Assembly: GCF_015062915.1 (NCBI RefSeq)
Contig: NZ_SUTJ01000001.1
Coordinates: forward strand, 130,045 to 194,044
DNA from: Methanobrevibacter thaueri
GTDB taxonomy: Archaea; Methanobacteriota; Methanobacteria; Methanobacteriales; Methanobacteriaceae
Reading direction: 5' to 3'
DNA length: 64,000 nucleotides
Positions 1-8,104 of the stretch are shown piece by piece. The position numbers and the translations under genes were made by a program. The first letter of the stretch is position 1. Every line of letters starts with the position of its first letter. The notes under the pieces are model-generated. The model was not told the origin of the DNA and ran no database searches. It was given only the letters and a program-made list of their open reading frames with translations.

Positions 1-301
1 TAACGGCAGGGTGTTCGATATTGGTGGTAATAATGTGTTTGCCTTTTTTAGCTAGCTTGAATGCAACTCCCTTGATTGCAAGGTTGTCGGATTCTGACCC
101 ACCGCTTGTAAAGATTATCTCTTCAGGTTTTGCATTTATTGAATCTGCCACTCTTTGGCGGGCAAGATCCAATGCCTTTTTGGATTCACGACCTATTCCA
201 TAAAGGGTTGAAGGGTTTCCAAACTCCTCGATGAAATATGGTTCCATTTCTTTAAAAACTTCTTCACTAACTTGAGTGGTTGCTGAGTTGTCCAAATACA
301 T
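1..301 (-). CDS. Cysteine desulfurase (NifS/IscS family), N-terminal part only
   Basis: The first 100 codons of a PLP-dependent cysteine desulfurase read leftward from an ATG at 301; the rest lies beyond the window. The translation opens MYLDNSATTQVSEEVF, continues GNPSTLYGIGRESK and has TSGGSESDNLAIKG and THIEHPAV-like text (TTNIEHPAV), the standard N-terminal signature of class V aminotransferase-fold desulfurases. These enzymes take sulfur from cysteine for Fe-S clusters and thiolation. It is the promoter-distal neighbour of metY, so it fits the sulfur theme of this end of the window. The catalytic Lys and Cys lie outside the window, so IscS, NifS and SufS types cannot be separated. Confidence 0.93.
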   Translation of the reverse strand, partial: MYLDNSATTQVSEEVFKEMEPYFIEEFGNPSTLYGIGRESKKALDLARQRVADSINAKPEEIIFTSGGSESDNLAIKGVAFKLAKKGKHIITTNIEHPAV

Positions 302-356
302 TTTCTTTATCTCCCAATTGTCTTTAATTTAAATTTAAAATGATTTAGATAGTAAA

Positions 357-1652
357 TTATATACTATCTAATGCTTGAGTTAAGTCTGCGATTAAATCAT
401 CAACATCCTCCAATCCGATTGACAGACGGATGAAGTCAGGTGTAACTCCTGTTGCCTCCTGCTCTTCAGGGCTTAGCTGTTGATGTGTGGTACTTGCAGG
501 GTGGATTGCAAGGCTTTTTGCATCTCCGATGTTTGCAAGTATTGAGAAGAGTTCAAGCTTTTCGATTACTTTGCGTCCTGCTTCCTCTCCGCCTTCAACA
601 CCGAAACCTAAAATTCCTGCGAAGTGATCTTTCAGGTATTTCTTGTTGATTTCATATGTTGGGTGGGATTCAAGTCCAGGGTAGTTCACCCATTTGACTT
701 TAGGATGTGATTCTAAAAATTTAGCCACTTTGAGTGCGTTTTCAGAGTGTCTTTTTATACGCACGTCAAGGCTTTCCAATCCTTGTAGGAATAGGAAGCT
801 GTGCACTGGTGCCTGGGTTGCTCCAAGATCTCTTAAGAGTCTTGCTCTTATCCTTACTGTGAATGCAAGGTTTCCAAGTTCAGGCACGTCTCCGAATGCA
901 TCCCAGAATACTAGTCCGTGGTAGCTTGGATCTGGTTTGGAGAAGTTAGGGAATTTTCCGTTTCCCCAGTTGAATTTACCTGAGTCAACAATGTATCCTC
1001 CGACTGCTGTACCGTGTCCGCCGACATATTTTGTAGCTGATGCTGCGATGACATCTGCACCATGTTCCAATGGCCTTACAAGTCCTACACCTACAGTGTT
1101 GTCCACTATCAATGGTATGTCGTGTGAGTGTGCGATTTCAGCTAATGCCTCAAAGTCAGGCACGTCGAGTTTTGGGTTTCCTATTGATTCAACATATATT
1201 GCCTTGGTCTTTTCATCGATTGCCGCTTCAAATGCTTCAAGATCCTGTGAGTCGACGAATTTTACGTCTCTTGCAAGGTCCTTGAATGTGTAGTTGAACA
1301 GTTGATATGTTCCTCCGTAGAGGTTGTCTGCTGATACGATGTTGTCTCCAGGTTCTGTTACATTTAGTATTGCGTATGAGATTGCTGCAAGACCACTTGA
1401 TGTTGAAATTCCTGAGTTACCGCCTTCGATTGCGGCAATTCTTGCTTCAAATACATCACTGGTAGGGTTTGTGAGTCTGGAGTAAATTTGTCCGAACTCT
1501 TGAAGGGCGAATCTCCTTGCAGCTTCATCTGAGTCTTTGAATACGTATGATGTTGTCTGGTAAATAGGAACTGCTTGAGCTCCTGTTACGGGGTCTGGTT
1601 GCTGTCCTGCACGGACGCCTAATGTTGCTAATCCATAATCTTTATTAGTCAT
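357..1652 (-). CDS. metY: O-acetylhomoserine sulfhydrylase / aminocarboxypropyltransferase
   Basis: A 431-aa Cys/Met-metabolism PLP enzyme. It should make homocysteine from O-acetylhomoserine and sulfide in the cytoplasm. Visible landmarks are the N-terminal [20 protein letters not shown], the cofactor-contact stretch [12 protein letters not shown], the Schiff-base lysine in [11 protein letters not shown], and the C-terminal [12 protein letters not shown] followed by VRLSIGLED-like text ([13 protein letters not shown]). The length fits MetY and is longer than the roughly 380-400 aa of MetB/MetC. The ATG at 1652 has an AGGTGAT ribosome binding site. It appears monocistronic, and its leader carries three exact ATAAC-N4-GTTAT inverted repeats also seen at cysK. 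Substrate preference (acetyl versus succinyl homoserine) is inferred from family and length. Confidence 0.93.
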   Translation of the reverse strand: MTNKDYGLATLGVRAGQQPDPVTGAQAVPIYQTTSYVFKDSDEAARRFALQEFGQIYSRLTNPTSDVFEARIAAIEGGNSGISTSSGLAAISYAILNVTEPGDNIVSADNLYGGTYQLFNYTFKDLARDVKFVDSQDLEAFEAAIDEKTKAIYVESIGNPKLDVPDFEALAEIAHSHDIPLIVDNTVGVGLVRPLEHGADVIAASATKYVGGHGTAVGGYIVDSGKFNWGNGKFPNFSKPDPSYHGLVFWDAFGDVPELGNLAFTVRIRARLLRDLGATQAPVHSFLFLQGLESLDVRIKRHSENALKVAKFLESHPKVKWVNYPGLESHPTYEINKKYLKDHFAGILGFGVEGGEEAGRKVIEKLELFSILANIGDAKSLAIHPASTTHQQLSPEEQEATGVTPDFIRLSIGLEDVDDLIADLTQALDSI

Positions 1653-1711
1653 TTTTTATCACCTTTATTTTTTTGAAATTTTAGTAAATATATCACGTGT
1701 TATATTACTAT

Positions 1712-1813
1712 ATAACAATAGTTATTTTTTATATATAAATGTTTTCGTCAGCCTAAAAACATCATGTAAAAAATAAATTATAACCTATGTTATACAGATA
1801 TAACATCTGTTAT
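1712..1813 (-). promoter_or_regulatory. Three ATAAC-N4-GTTAT inverted repeats in the metY leader
   Basis: The region upstream of metY holds three exact 14-bp inverted repeats: ATAACaataGTTAT at 1712-1725, ATAACctatGTTAT at 1780-1793 and ATAACatctGTTAT at 1800-1813. A degenerate copy lies at about 1822-1836. The spacing between repeats 2 and 3 is 20 bp centre to centre, about two helical turns, which suits cooperative binding of a dimeric regulator. The same motif occurs at cysK and, with one mismatch, at cysE. The binding protein is unknown; the HTH protein at 8105-8479 is a candidate by position. The rest of the 345-bp gap (1653-1997) is AT-rich with no gene seen. Confidence 0.65.
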
Positions 1814-1997
1814 TTTTAGTATATAAACATTGTTATATTTTCAAAGAAAAATCGAAAACAAATCACATCATAAGTTTTTTTGATATTACACTCTTAAAGC
1901 CAATGACTTTCCCATTTTAAAAATGAATTATTTATAAACGATAAAAATTTCATGAAAAATCCTCATAATCTTATTTAATATACTACAAAAAGTAAAA

Positions 1998-3104
1998 TTA
2001 ATTGCTTTTATTTAATTCCTCTAATGCCAATCTTTTGTAATCCTCAACCCAATCCAATTCATTGTCAAAATTTAATATTTCATCAGCAAAAATAAAAACC
2101 TCTTCCCATTTACCCATATTAAACAATAATATTAATTTATTTTTCAATAAGTTTATATTTTTAGGACATAACTCTAATGCATGGTCATATGCATTTAATG
2201 ACTCATCCAATCGATTTGCATGAAACAAGAATGTGGCATAATTGTCCCAGACAGGACAATTTGTTGAATCTAATTTCAATGCAAATTCACAGCATTTTAA
2301 TGAAACATCAATATTTCCAAGATGAAAATATGAAGTTGCCTTATTAACAATGGCCGGAACACTATTTGAGTCAATGGACAAACATTTATCAAAACATTCC
2401 AATGCATCATGATATTTGCCCATCAAATTATAAATGGTTCCTTTATAATTCCATGCAATAAGATTGTTAGGGTCTAATTCCAAACAAGTATCCAATGTAT
2501 TTAATGATTTGTCATACATCCCCATTTCCTTTAAGCATAAACCTTTATATATTAAAGCATTGCAATTTTTAGAATTCTTTTTTAAACTCAAATCAAAACA
2601 GAATAAAGACTCCTCCATTAATCCCAATTCTAAAAAAAACTCGCCGAGAGACAATGATAAATAATAATCAGGATCACATTCCTTTATTTTTAAAAACAAT
2701 AAATTAAAATTCGCATCAACATTCATATCTTTTAAAACTTTGAATTTATAGAAACATGCCCATAAATTATCAGAATCATTATTTAAAACTTCATCAAAGC
2801 ATTCAATGGCATTGTCATAATCTTTCAAAAGATATAATACATATCCTTTTTGTATTAATAATTCTTCACGATTATATTGTTTATCATTCATCAAGTCGTT
2901 GATTTTATCTAAAAGAACATTTAATGAATTCAATTCTTTATGAATGATAATCAAGTTAGACAACACATAAAATACATGAAAATTTTTTTCCAATAATGTA
3001 TTAAAAATATCTAAAGCTTCAGCATAGTTGCCCATTTCTAAAAAATTCTGTGCTTTATGATATTCCTTTTTATTTTTTAAACTAATATCTTTTAAAAAAC
3101 TCAT
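1998..3104 (-). CDS. TPR-repeat protein, 368 aa
   Basis: A protein made almost wholly of tetratricopeptide repeats. About nine helix-pair units can be read, with recurring motifs such as YDNAIECFDEVLNNDSDN, YHDALECFDKCLSIDSNS and LDESLNAYDHALELCPKN. There is no signal peptide, membrane segment or catalytic motif, so it is probably a cytoplasmic protein-interaction scaffold. It lies 18 bp downstream of a second TPR gene and is the last gene of a leftward run of small membrane proteins and TPR proteins (6497 to 1998). Its codon use is strongly AT-biased compared with the flanking housekeeping genes. Function cannot be assigned. Confidence 0.8.
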   Translation of the reverse strand: MSFLKDISLKNKKEYHKAQNFLEMGNYAEALDIFNTLLEKNFHVFYVLSNLIIIHKELNSLNVLLDKINDLMNDKQYNREELLIQKGYVLYLLKDYDNAIECFDEVLNNDSDNLWACFYKFKVLKDMNVDANFNLLFLKIKECDPDYYLSLSLGEFFLELGLMEESLFCFDLSLKKNSKNCNALIYKGLCLKEMGMYDKSLNTLDTCLELDPNNLIAWNYKGTIYNLMGKYHDALECFDKCLSIDSNSVPAIVNKATSYFHLGNIDVSLKCCEFALKLDSTNCPVWDNYATFLFHANRLDESLNAYDHALELCPKNINLLKNKLILLFNMGKWEEVFIFADEILNFDNELDWVEDYKRLALEELNKSN

Positions 3105-3122
3105 TTAAACACTCTGTTTCAA

Positions 3123-4022
3123 CTATTTAATTAAAATCAATAACCTATCCTTTTCATCTTGAATTTCATCTTTAGGAAACCCATCATATTTAATCAAATA
3201 CTCATCATACAGTTCTAATGCCTCATCATTCTTTCCCATTGTCTGTAAAGCTTGGCCATAATAAATATAGTACATGCTTATTAAACCATAATTATCAATG
3301 CCTTCTAGTGAAATACTTTTAAATCCATTTACTGATTCTTCAAATTCGCCAATATTGGACAATAGCAGATTTCTTGTTAATTGAAGCATCAAATCATTAG
3401 GATTTTGGCCAAGAGCCTGATTGACATATCTCAATGCATTATGATAATCCTGTTTGTTTTTATAGATGTTTGCCATCTGCAATAATGCGGCTCCGTCATT
3501 CGGTTGGATTTCAATACATTTATCCAAGTAGATTAATGCATCATCATACATTTCCAAATCATTGTAATATAATCCCATATTAAGCAAAGCGTCAGAATCT
3601 TCACTGTCAATCTCCAAAACCTTATTGAAATAGCTCAAAGCCAAATCATACTTTTCCAAATAGAGGTAACATGACCCTATTTTATTCAATGAGAAAGTTT
3701 CATCCGGAATATGTTCAATTATCTGATTGAACGAATCGATTGCCAATTCATATTCCCCCATATGATAACATGCCACACCTCTTTTGAGATAAACATTCAA
3801 ATTATTGGAATCTATTTTTAAGGCCTTATCAAAGCATCTGAACGACTCTTCCTTTTGAAATAGAAATGCATGGCACAAACCCTTCAACAACCAACCATCA
3901 ATATTATTTCCATCAATGATTAGAAGTTTATCAAGATAATTAATTGCCTTTTCATTTTCAAACCTATCAGAATAATATTCTGCTTTTTTAAGTAAATTAT
4001 TAGACATACGTTTTTTAAACAT
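3123..4022 (-). CDS. TPR-repeat protein, 299 aa
   Basis: A second TPR protein, with about seven repeats in series, for example KEESFRCFDKALKIDSNN, YELAIDSFNQIIEHIPDE and YDDALIYLDKCIEIQPND. Its last 45 residues (YGQALQTMGKNDEALELY onward, ending DRLLILIK) are closely matched by the end of the shorter TPR ORF at 6069-6497, so the two arose by duplication. It has no signal peptide or membrane span. Only 18 bp separate it from the TPR gene downstream, and 47 bp from the membrane gene upstream, which suggests one transcription unit. The role is unknown. Confidence 0.8.
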   Translation of the reverse strand: MFKKRMSNNLLKKAEYYSDRFENEKAINYLDKLLIIDGNNIDGWLLKGLCHAFLFQKEESFRCFDKALKIDSNNLNVYLKRGVACYHMGEYELAIDSFNQIIEHIPDETFSLNKIGSCYLYLEKYDLALSYFNKVLEIDSEDSDALLNMGLYYNDLEMYDDALIYLDKCIEIQPNDGAALLQMANIYKNKQDYHNALRYVNQALGQNPNDLMLQLTRNLLLSNIGEFEESVNGFKSISLEGIDNYGLISMYYIYYGQALQTMGKNDEALELYDEYLIKYDGFPKDEIQDEKDRLLILIK

Positions 4023-4069
4023 TTGATTTAACCTCTTGATTCAATAAACAAAGCTCATGAGAAATGAAA

Positions 4070-4462
4070 TCAAGTATCTTGCCCAAATTTGATAATAAAT
4101 ATTGCAAGTATAAATAATACAAGAAAAATCAATCCAAACCAATTAAAGTACCATAAAACCGATAATACACAAATAATCCCATATAAAATGCATAGATGAT
4201 TATCATTTTCAATTTTATATGAAGATACATAAATAATAAAAGCCAACGATATGTCAATAATCGTTGTAACAATCAAAGGTATCAGCAAATCAATATCTAA
4301 ATATACATTCAAACCAAATCTTGATATCATAAATATTATGAATAGAATCCATAAAATAAAATAAAAATAAGCGATGCATCTTGCCAATTGACGACCATTA
4401 ACCTTTTTCACAAACATGGCTCTGACTCTCATTGTTAAATATGATAATTTATCATCACCCAT
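4070..4462 (-). CDS. Four-span membrane protein, 130 aa
   Basis: A small integral membrane protein with four hydrophobic segments (roughly residues 27-47, 57-78, 89-104 and 106-125) and a basic N-terminal stretch (MRVRAMFVKKVNGRQLAR) that would stay in the cytoplasm. No family is recognised. The start at 4462 comes 1 bp after the end of the upstream 95-aa membrane gene, and the TPR gene follows, so these were probably co-transcribed. It may act as a membrane partner for the neighbouring TPR proteins; this rests only on gene order. Confidence 0.65.
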   Translation of the reverse strand: MGDDKLSYLTMRVRAMFVKKVNGRQLARCIAYFYFILWILFIIFMISRFGLNVYLDIDLLIPLIVTTIIDISLAFIIYVSSYKIENDNHLCILYGIICVLSVLWYFNWFGLIFLVLFILAIFIIKFGQDT

Positions 4463-4463
4463 A

Positions 4464-4751
4464 CTATAAATACCTGTTTAAATCGTTTTTTGGGAAAAGA
4501 ACATAGGAATATATTAAAAAGAATACAGCCCATGTTAAAAAGAACGATTTGAAATTCAATTCACGATTTAAAAGAACATAACAATTATTCGACAAATAAT
4601 CATAAAACAGAAGTAAAATTCCATCCGAAATCAAAACCATGGCAATGAAGCTCTCAACTGAATGATAAGCAATGATAAAATAACCGAATACAATGAAGAC
4701 ACTTAAAAAAATAATATACAAATACAAAACATGAATATTGTCACATTTCAT
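4464..4751 (-). CDS. Small membrane protein, 95 aa
   Basis: A hydrophobic protein with about three spans (residues 8-27, 33-52 and 67-88). It has no motif I recognise. It sits between the 58-aa membrane gene (6 bp away) and the 130-aa membrane gene (1 bp away) in the leftward accessory run. The tight spacing argues for a real gene in an operon. Function unknown. Confidence 0.6.
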   Translation of the reverse strand: MKCDNIHVLYLYIIFLSVFIVFGYFIIAYHSVESFIAMVLISDGILLLFYDYLSNNCYVLLNRELNFKSFFLTWAVFFLIYSYVLFPKNDLNRYL

Positions 4752-4757
4752 TTAAAA

Positions 4758-4934
4758 TCACCCAAATAGATTATATTTATCCAAAATAATAAGAATGCAT
4801 AACAATATTGTATCAATTATGATGATTTTATAAAAAAATCCATCCCACTTATCAATTCCACGGATTTTATATATGAAATAGACTATTAGACTGAAAACAA
4901 AATAGGATAGGATCATCAGCTTCAAAAAAGACAT
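4758..4934 (-). CDS. Small membrane protein, 58 aa
   Basis: An open frame from ATG at 4934 to TGA at 4758 gives a 58-aa protein beginning MSFLKLMILSYFVFSL and ending ILIILDKYNLFG. It has two hydrophobic helices separated by a short polar linker (KIRGIDKWDG). A GAGGT ribosome binding site lies just upstream (GAGGTTTATAA before the ATG). Its stop is 6 bp before the start of the 95-aa membrane gene, so it belongs to the same unit. It is below usual gene-calling length limits and could easily be missed. No family recognised. Confidence 0.55.
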   Translation of the reverse strand: MSFLKLMILSYFVFSLIVYFIYKIRGIDKWDGFFYKIIIIDTILLCILIILDKYNLFG

Positions 4935-5041
4935 TTATAAACCTCATTTTACTTATTTTACATTTTTAGTTACCTTATTATAAATAAGTACCCCATCATT
5001 GCCATAATCATTACGCCAATTATAAATTCATGTTTATAATT

Positions 5042-5827
5042 CTAAATAAAGTTAATAATAAATAATACTACACTTATCAAGATAACAGCAAATAAGCAAT
5101 ATTTCAACAAACCATCAAAAGTCTTTATTTCAAACGGCAGCATTTTATTCATAATATCTGGAGATAAAATTAAACCGCCGCATAATAATGAAACTGCCAA
5201 TGCAATAATATCATGATTAAATGAATTAGAGTAACCTAATACATCTTTTATAATCCACAATAACGAAATGCCTAATGGACCCCTTCCTAACATGAAACCA
5301 AGAAGAAGAAAAAATACCGGATGATAACCGATAACCTGCTTGCCAGACACTAAACGGCAATTTTCATCACGAAAAACATTCAATCTTAAAAACATGAACA
5401 CAAATGGAAAATACATCGCTAGTCCAAAAGCAACGGCACTGCCCAATCCTTCAAAAGTAAATGCAAGCAATGCAATAAACCAGGACACAGCAAATGTTAA
5501 TGGAAAGAGTATAATCACTACACCCTGATAAGACATCCCCGGAAACCTTCCAGAAATCAAATCGTATTTCTCATCTAAAAAATCCCTCTTATATATCAAT
5601 ATTGAAAACATCACTCCAAGAATAGTTATTCCCAATAATGACAAAACAAAATCAATATGAAGGAAAAAATATAATAATAAACACAAAAATAAACCTAAAA
5701 CTTCCGTGTAAAAAAATAAATAAATTGAATAAACTTTCAGCTCATCCTTATTTAAATTAATCCACCCTTTAGATCTAATGATATTTAAATTAGTAAACAA
5801 AAATACACCTCCAATAGTAATCAGCAA
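5042..5827 (-). CDS. Polytopic membrane protein, 261 aa
   Basis: An integral membrane protein with about seven or eight hydrophobic segments and no recognised family. The frame opens at a TTG (5827), and no ATG with a good ribosome binding site is available, so the start is uncertain. Residues ILSPDIMNKMLPFEIK near the C-terminus match a decayed fragment at 5849-6002. Just after its stop, bases 4960-5040 still encode an out-of-frame tail (FIIGVMIMAMMGYL) that also follows the decayed copy. The C-terminus of this copy may therefore itself be altered by frameshift. Confidence 0.6.
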   Translation of the reverse strand: MLITIGGVFLFTNLNIIRSKGWINLNKDELKVYSIYLFFYTEVLGLFLCLLLYFFLHIDFVLSLLGITILGVMFSILIYKRDFLDEKYDLISGRFPGMSYQGVVIILFPLTFAVSWFIALLAFTFEGLGSAVAFGLAMYFPFVFMFLRLNVFRDENCRLVSGKQVIGYHPVFFLLLGFMLGRGPLGISLLWIIKDVLGYSNSFNHDIIALAVSLLCGGLILSPDIMNKMLPFEIKTFDGLLKYCLFAVILISVVLFIINFI

Positions 5828-5848
5828 CCATTTTACTTTAAATTACCA

Positions 5849-6002
5849 TCATAAATAGTACCCCATCATTGCCATAAGTAGTATTCCAATTATCAAAAAT
5901 TTTTTAACCCATTACTCCTTTTAATTCAAAAGGCAATATTTTATTTGCAATATCTGGAGATAATATGAATGAAACAATCAGTATTGAACAAATACTAGAT
6001 TA
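5849..6002 (-). pseudogene. Remnant of a duplicate of the 261-aa membrane protein gene
   Basis: Reading leftward, bases near 5998-5910 encode ILSPDIANKILPFELKGVMG then stop. This aligns with ILSPDIMNKMLPFEIK of the intact gene at 5042-5827. After a frame change, the tail LIIGILLMAMMGYYL follows, matching the out-of-frame tail downstream of the intact gene. Only the C-terminal part of the duplicate is left. This accounts for most of the 240-bp gap between the membrane gene and the next TPR ORF. Confidence 0.6.
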
Positions 6003-6068
6003 AATATGTATTAACATTATTTTTAACAATCCCCTCCATGACTTTCATCAATGAAATTATAAAAAAAA

Positions 6069-6497
6069 CTATTTAATTAAAATCAACCTATTCTTTTCAT
6101 TTTGAATTTCAACTTTAGGAAATTCCTCATATTTAATTAAATACTCATCATACAGTTCTAATGCATCATCATACTTTCCCATCCTCTGTAAAGCCTGACC
6201 ATATTTTAAATAGAATAACTTAACTAAATTATAATCATCAAAATAAGTGTCATAAACTTTTTCAAAACCTATGACTGCCCCTTCAAAACTTCCAATCGAA
6301 ACTAATAAACAACATCTGGAAATTTGATATGACAAATTGCCAGGATTTAAATCAAGACACCGATCCATTAAATTAATTGCTGCATGATAATCACCCATCT
6401 TAGAAAGTATGTCACTTTTTCTGTCCCTTCCAAAAAAAATATGTAATTTATGGTTAAACTTATTAAAAACAGCATATATAAAGTTTTTCGCATGCAA
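6069..6497 (-). CDS. Short TPR protein, probably a truncated paralogue, 142 aa
   Basis: The C-terminal two thirds carry TPR helices (AAINLMDRCLDLNPGN; YDDALELYDEYLIKYEEFP) and end in NRLILIK, nearly identical in pattern to the end of the 299-aa TPR protein at 3123-4022. The first 30 residues (MHAKNFIYAVFNKFNHK) do not look like TPR, and no clear ribosome binding site precedes the ATG. It is most simply read as the 3' end of a duplicated TPR gene that gained a chance start. It may be expressed as a mini-TPR protein or be a pseudogene. Confidence 0.5.
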   Translation of the reverse strand: MHAKNFIYAVFNKFNHKLHIFFGRDRKSDILSKMGDYHAAINLMDRCLDLNPGNLSYQISRCCLLVSIGSFEGAVIGFEKVYDTYFDDYNLVKLFYLKYGQALQRMGKYDDALELYDEYLIKYEEFPKVEIQNEKNRLILIK

Positions 6498-6580
6498 GCG
6501 CTTACTTACATGGTAAAATTAGAAAAATAATGAAATAAAAAAAGAATTAATAAAAAAAGAAAAGAGAAAATGATTTTCCC

Positions 6581-7927
6581 TTAATCGTTGATTTCATAGC
6601 CTAACTCTTGTAGGCTATCACGTATTTTATCGGAAAGGTCATATTGCTTGTTGGCTCTTAACTCTGATCTTACTTCTGAAATCAAGTTAAGAAGGTCATC
6701 GGAACCTGCATTGACCTCTTCAGTCTCAAAGCTGACTCCCAAAATATGAGCAACATCATCAAGGAATGCCTTTATTGCAATCTTGTCCTCATCTGAGTAG
6801 CTGTCCAACTCGTTTTTGGTGTCATTGATCAATCCGAATATTGCAGCGATTGCCTTTGGAGTGTTGAAGTCATCATCCATGCTGTCGAAGAATTCCTTCA
6901 TGTGAGGTGCCAATGCATCACATTCGAATTTTTCATCTCCGACTTCAACGTCAAGTTGCTCGTAGTATTTCCTGATTCTGTCAAGGCTTCTTTCTGATTG
7001 GTGAAGTGAATCCTTGGAAAAGTCAATCGGGCTTCTGTAATGGGTTGAAAGCACGAAGAATCTGAAAGTGTCCGGTTCATAGCTTTCAAGCAGTTCACGG
7101 ATTGTGATGAAGTTATGGAGTGATTTTGACATCTTTTCTCCATTAACGTTTAAGAATCCTGTGTGCAACCAGTATCTTACCATTGGGGATTTTCCTGATA
7201 CCGCTTCCATCTGTGTGATTTCCGCTTCGTGATGAGGGAATATCAGGTCAAGTCCTCCACCGTGGACATCGTATTGCTCTCCGAAGTAGTATTCAGTTAT
7301 TGCAGTGTCTTCAATGTGCCATCCAGGTCTTCCGTCTCCCCATGGGGACGGCCATGTTGGCTCGTCGACGCCTTCACGTTTTTTCCATAGCGCAAAATCC
7401 TGATGGTTTTTCTTTGTGGTTTCTGCAATTTCCCTGTGGGATTCAAGCTCTTCAACATTCCTGTTTGAGAGTTTTCCGAATTCCTCAAAGGTGTCTATTT
7501 CAAAGTATACTCCATCTTCGGTTTCATAAGCGAATCCCTTATCAATCAGCCTTTGGATCTGGTCGATGATTTCAGGCATGTGATCGGTTGCCCTTGCGAA
7601 TAGGTTGACCCCGTTGACATTCAGTTTGGCCATGTCTTCACGGTAGCGTTTTTCAAACTTGCGTGCCAATTCGCCGGCAGGTATTCCGCTTTCCTTTGAC
7701 CTGTTGATTATTTTATCATCAACATCGGTTACGTTTTGGATATAGAATACTGCATATCCCTTATATTCCAAGTATCTTTTTATTGTGTCGAATGAAATGT
7801 ATGTTCTTCCGTGCCCAATATGTGCGTCATCATAAACTGTCGGACCGCATACAAATAGGTTAACTCTGTTATCGTTAATTGTTACAAAATCCTCTTTACT
7901 GCGAGTTAAAGTTGAATAAATTTCCAT
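6581..7927 (-). CDS. cysS: Cysteinyl-tRNA synthetase
   Basis: A 448-aa class I synthetase that charges tRNA-Cys with cysteine. It has the Zn-ligand/active-site start FVCGPTVYDDAHIGHGR (HIGH motif), the second zinc region WHIEDTAI with FPHHEAEITQ, and the KMSKSLHN loop. A C-terminal DALR-like helical domain follows. Length and motif order are normal. The gene reads leftward just downstream of a tRNA-Cys gene on the same strand, so enzyme and substrate tRNA are neighbours. A GAGGT ribosome binding site (GAGGTTTATTTTT) precedes the ATG at 7927. Confidence 0.97.
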   Translation of the reverse strand: MEIYSTLTRSKEDFVTINDNRVNLFVCGPTVYDDAHIGHGRTYISFDTIKRYLEYKGYAVFYIQNVTDVDDKIINRSKESGIPAGELARKFEKRYREDMAKLNVNGVNLFARATDHMPEIIDQIQRLIDKGFAYETEDGVYFEIDTFEEFGKLSNRNVEELESHREIAETTKKNHQDFALWKKREGVDEPTWPSPWGDGRPGWHIEDTAITEYYFGEQYDVHGGGLDLIFPHHEAEITQMEAVSGKSPMVRYWLHTGFLNVNGEKMSKSLHNFITIRELLESYEPDTFRFFVLSTHYRSPIDFSKDSLHQSERSLDRIRKYYEQLDVEVGDEKFECDALAPHMKEFFDSMDDDFNTPKAIAAIFGLINDTKNELDSYSDEDKIAIKAFLDDVAHILGVSFETEEVNAGSDDLLNLISEVRSELRANKQYDLSDKIRDSLQELGYEIND

Positions 7928-7960
7928 AAAAATAAACCTCGAAAAAAAGTAATTGTAAAA

Positions 7961-8031
7961 GGCAAGTGAGGGATTTGAACCCCCGTATTATGGTCTGCAG
8001 CCACACACCTAAGCCACTCGGTAAACTTGCC
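7961..8031 (-). tRNA. tRNA-Cys (anticodon GCA)
   Basis: Read on the minus strand, 71 bases fold as a cloverleaf. The acceptor is GGCAAGT paired with ACTTGCC, the D arm ACC...GGT, and the anticodon stem TGTGG/CCATA with loop CTGCAGA giving GCA. The T arm has GGGGGTTCAAATCCC. No CCA is encoded and there is no intron. A TATA-like element lies upstream at about 8071-8080. It lies 33 bp upstream of cysS on the same strand. Confidence 0.96.
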
Positions 8032-8070
8032 ATCAACATATATAGGATAATAAAATATTGGTGATTAATA

Positions 8071-8080
8071 GTTTATATAG
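8071..8080 (-). promoter_or_regulatory. TATA-like box for tRNA-Cys
   Basis: On the minus strand the sequence CTATATAAAC lies about 40 bp upstream of the mature tRNA 5' end, embedded in an A-rich BRE-like context (GTAAACTATATAAAC). This matches archaeal TATA boxes, allowing for a short 5' leader. Confidence 0.5.
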
Positions 8081-8104
8081 TTTACTATTTTTCCCAATAT
8101 TTTC

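Noticed and set aside
937-1293. 118-codon plus-strand frame opposite metY
   Set aside because: It is an antisense shadow of a well-supported enzyme gene and has low-complexity Ser/Pro composition with no start signal.
1748-1760. GCCTAAAAAC near metY as another DtxR-like site
   Set aside because: Only a half site; no matching arm is present, so it was not counted in the TTTAGG group.
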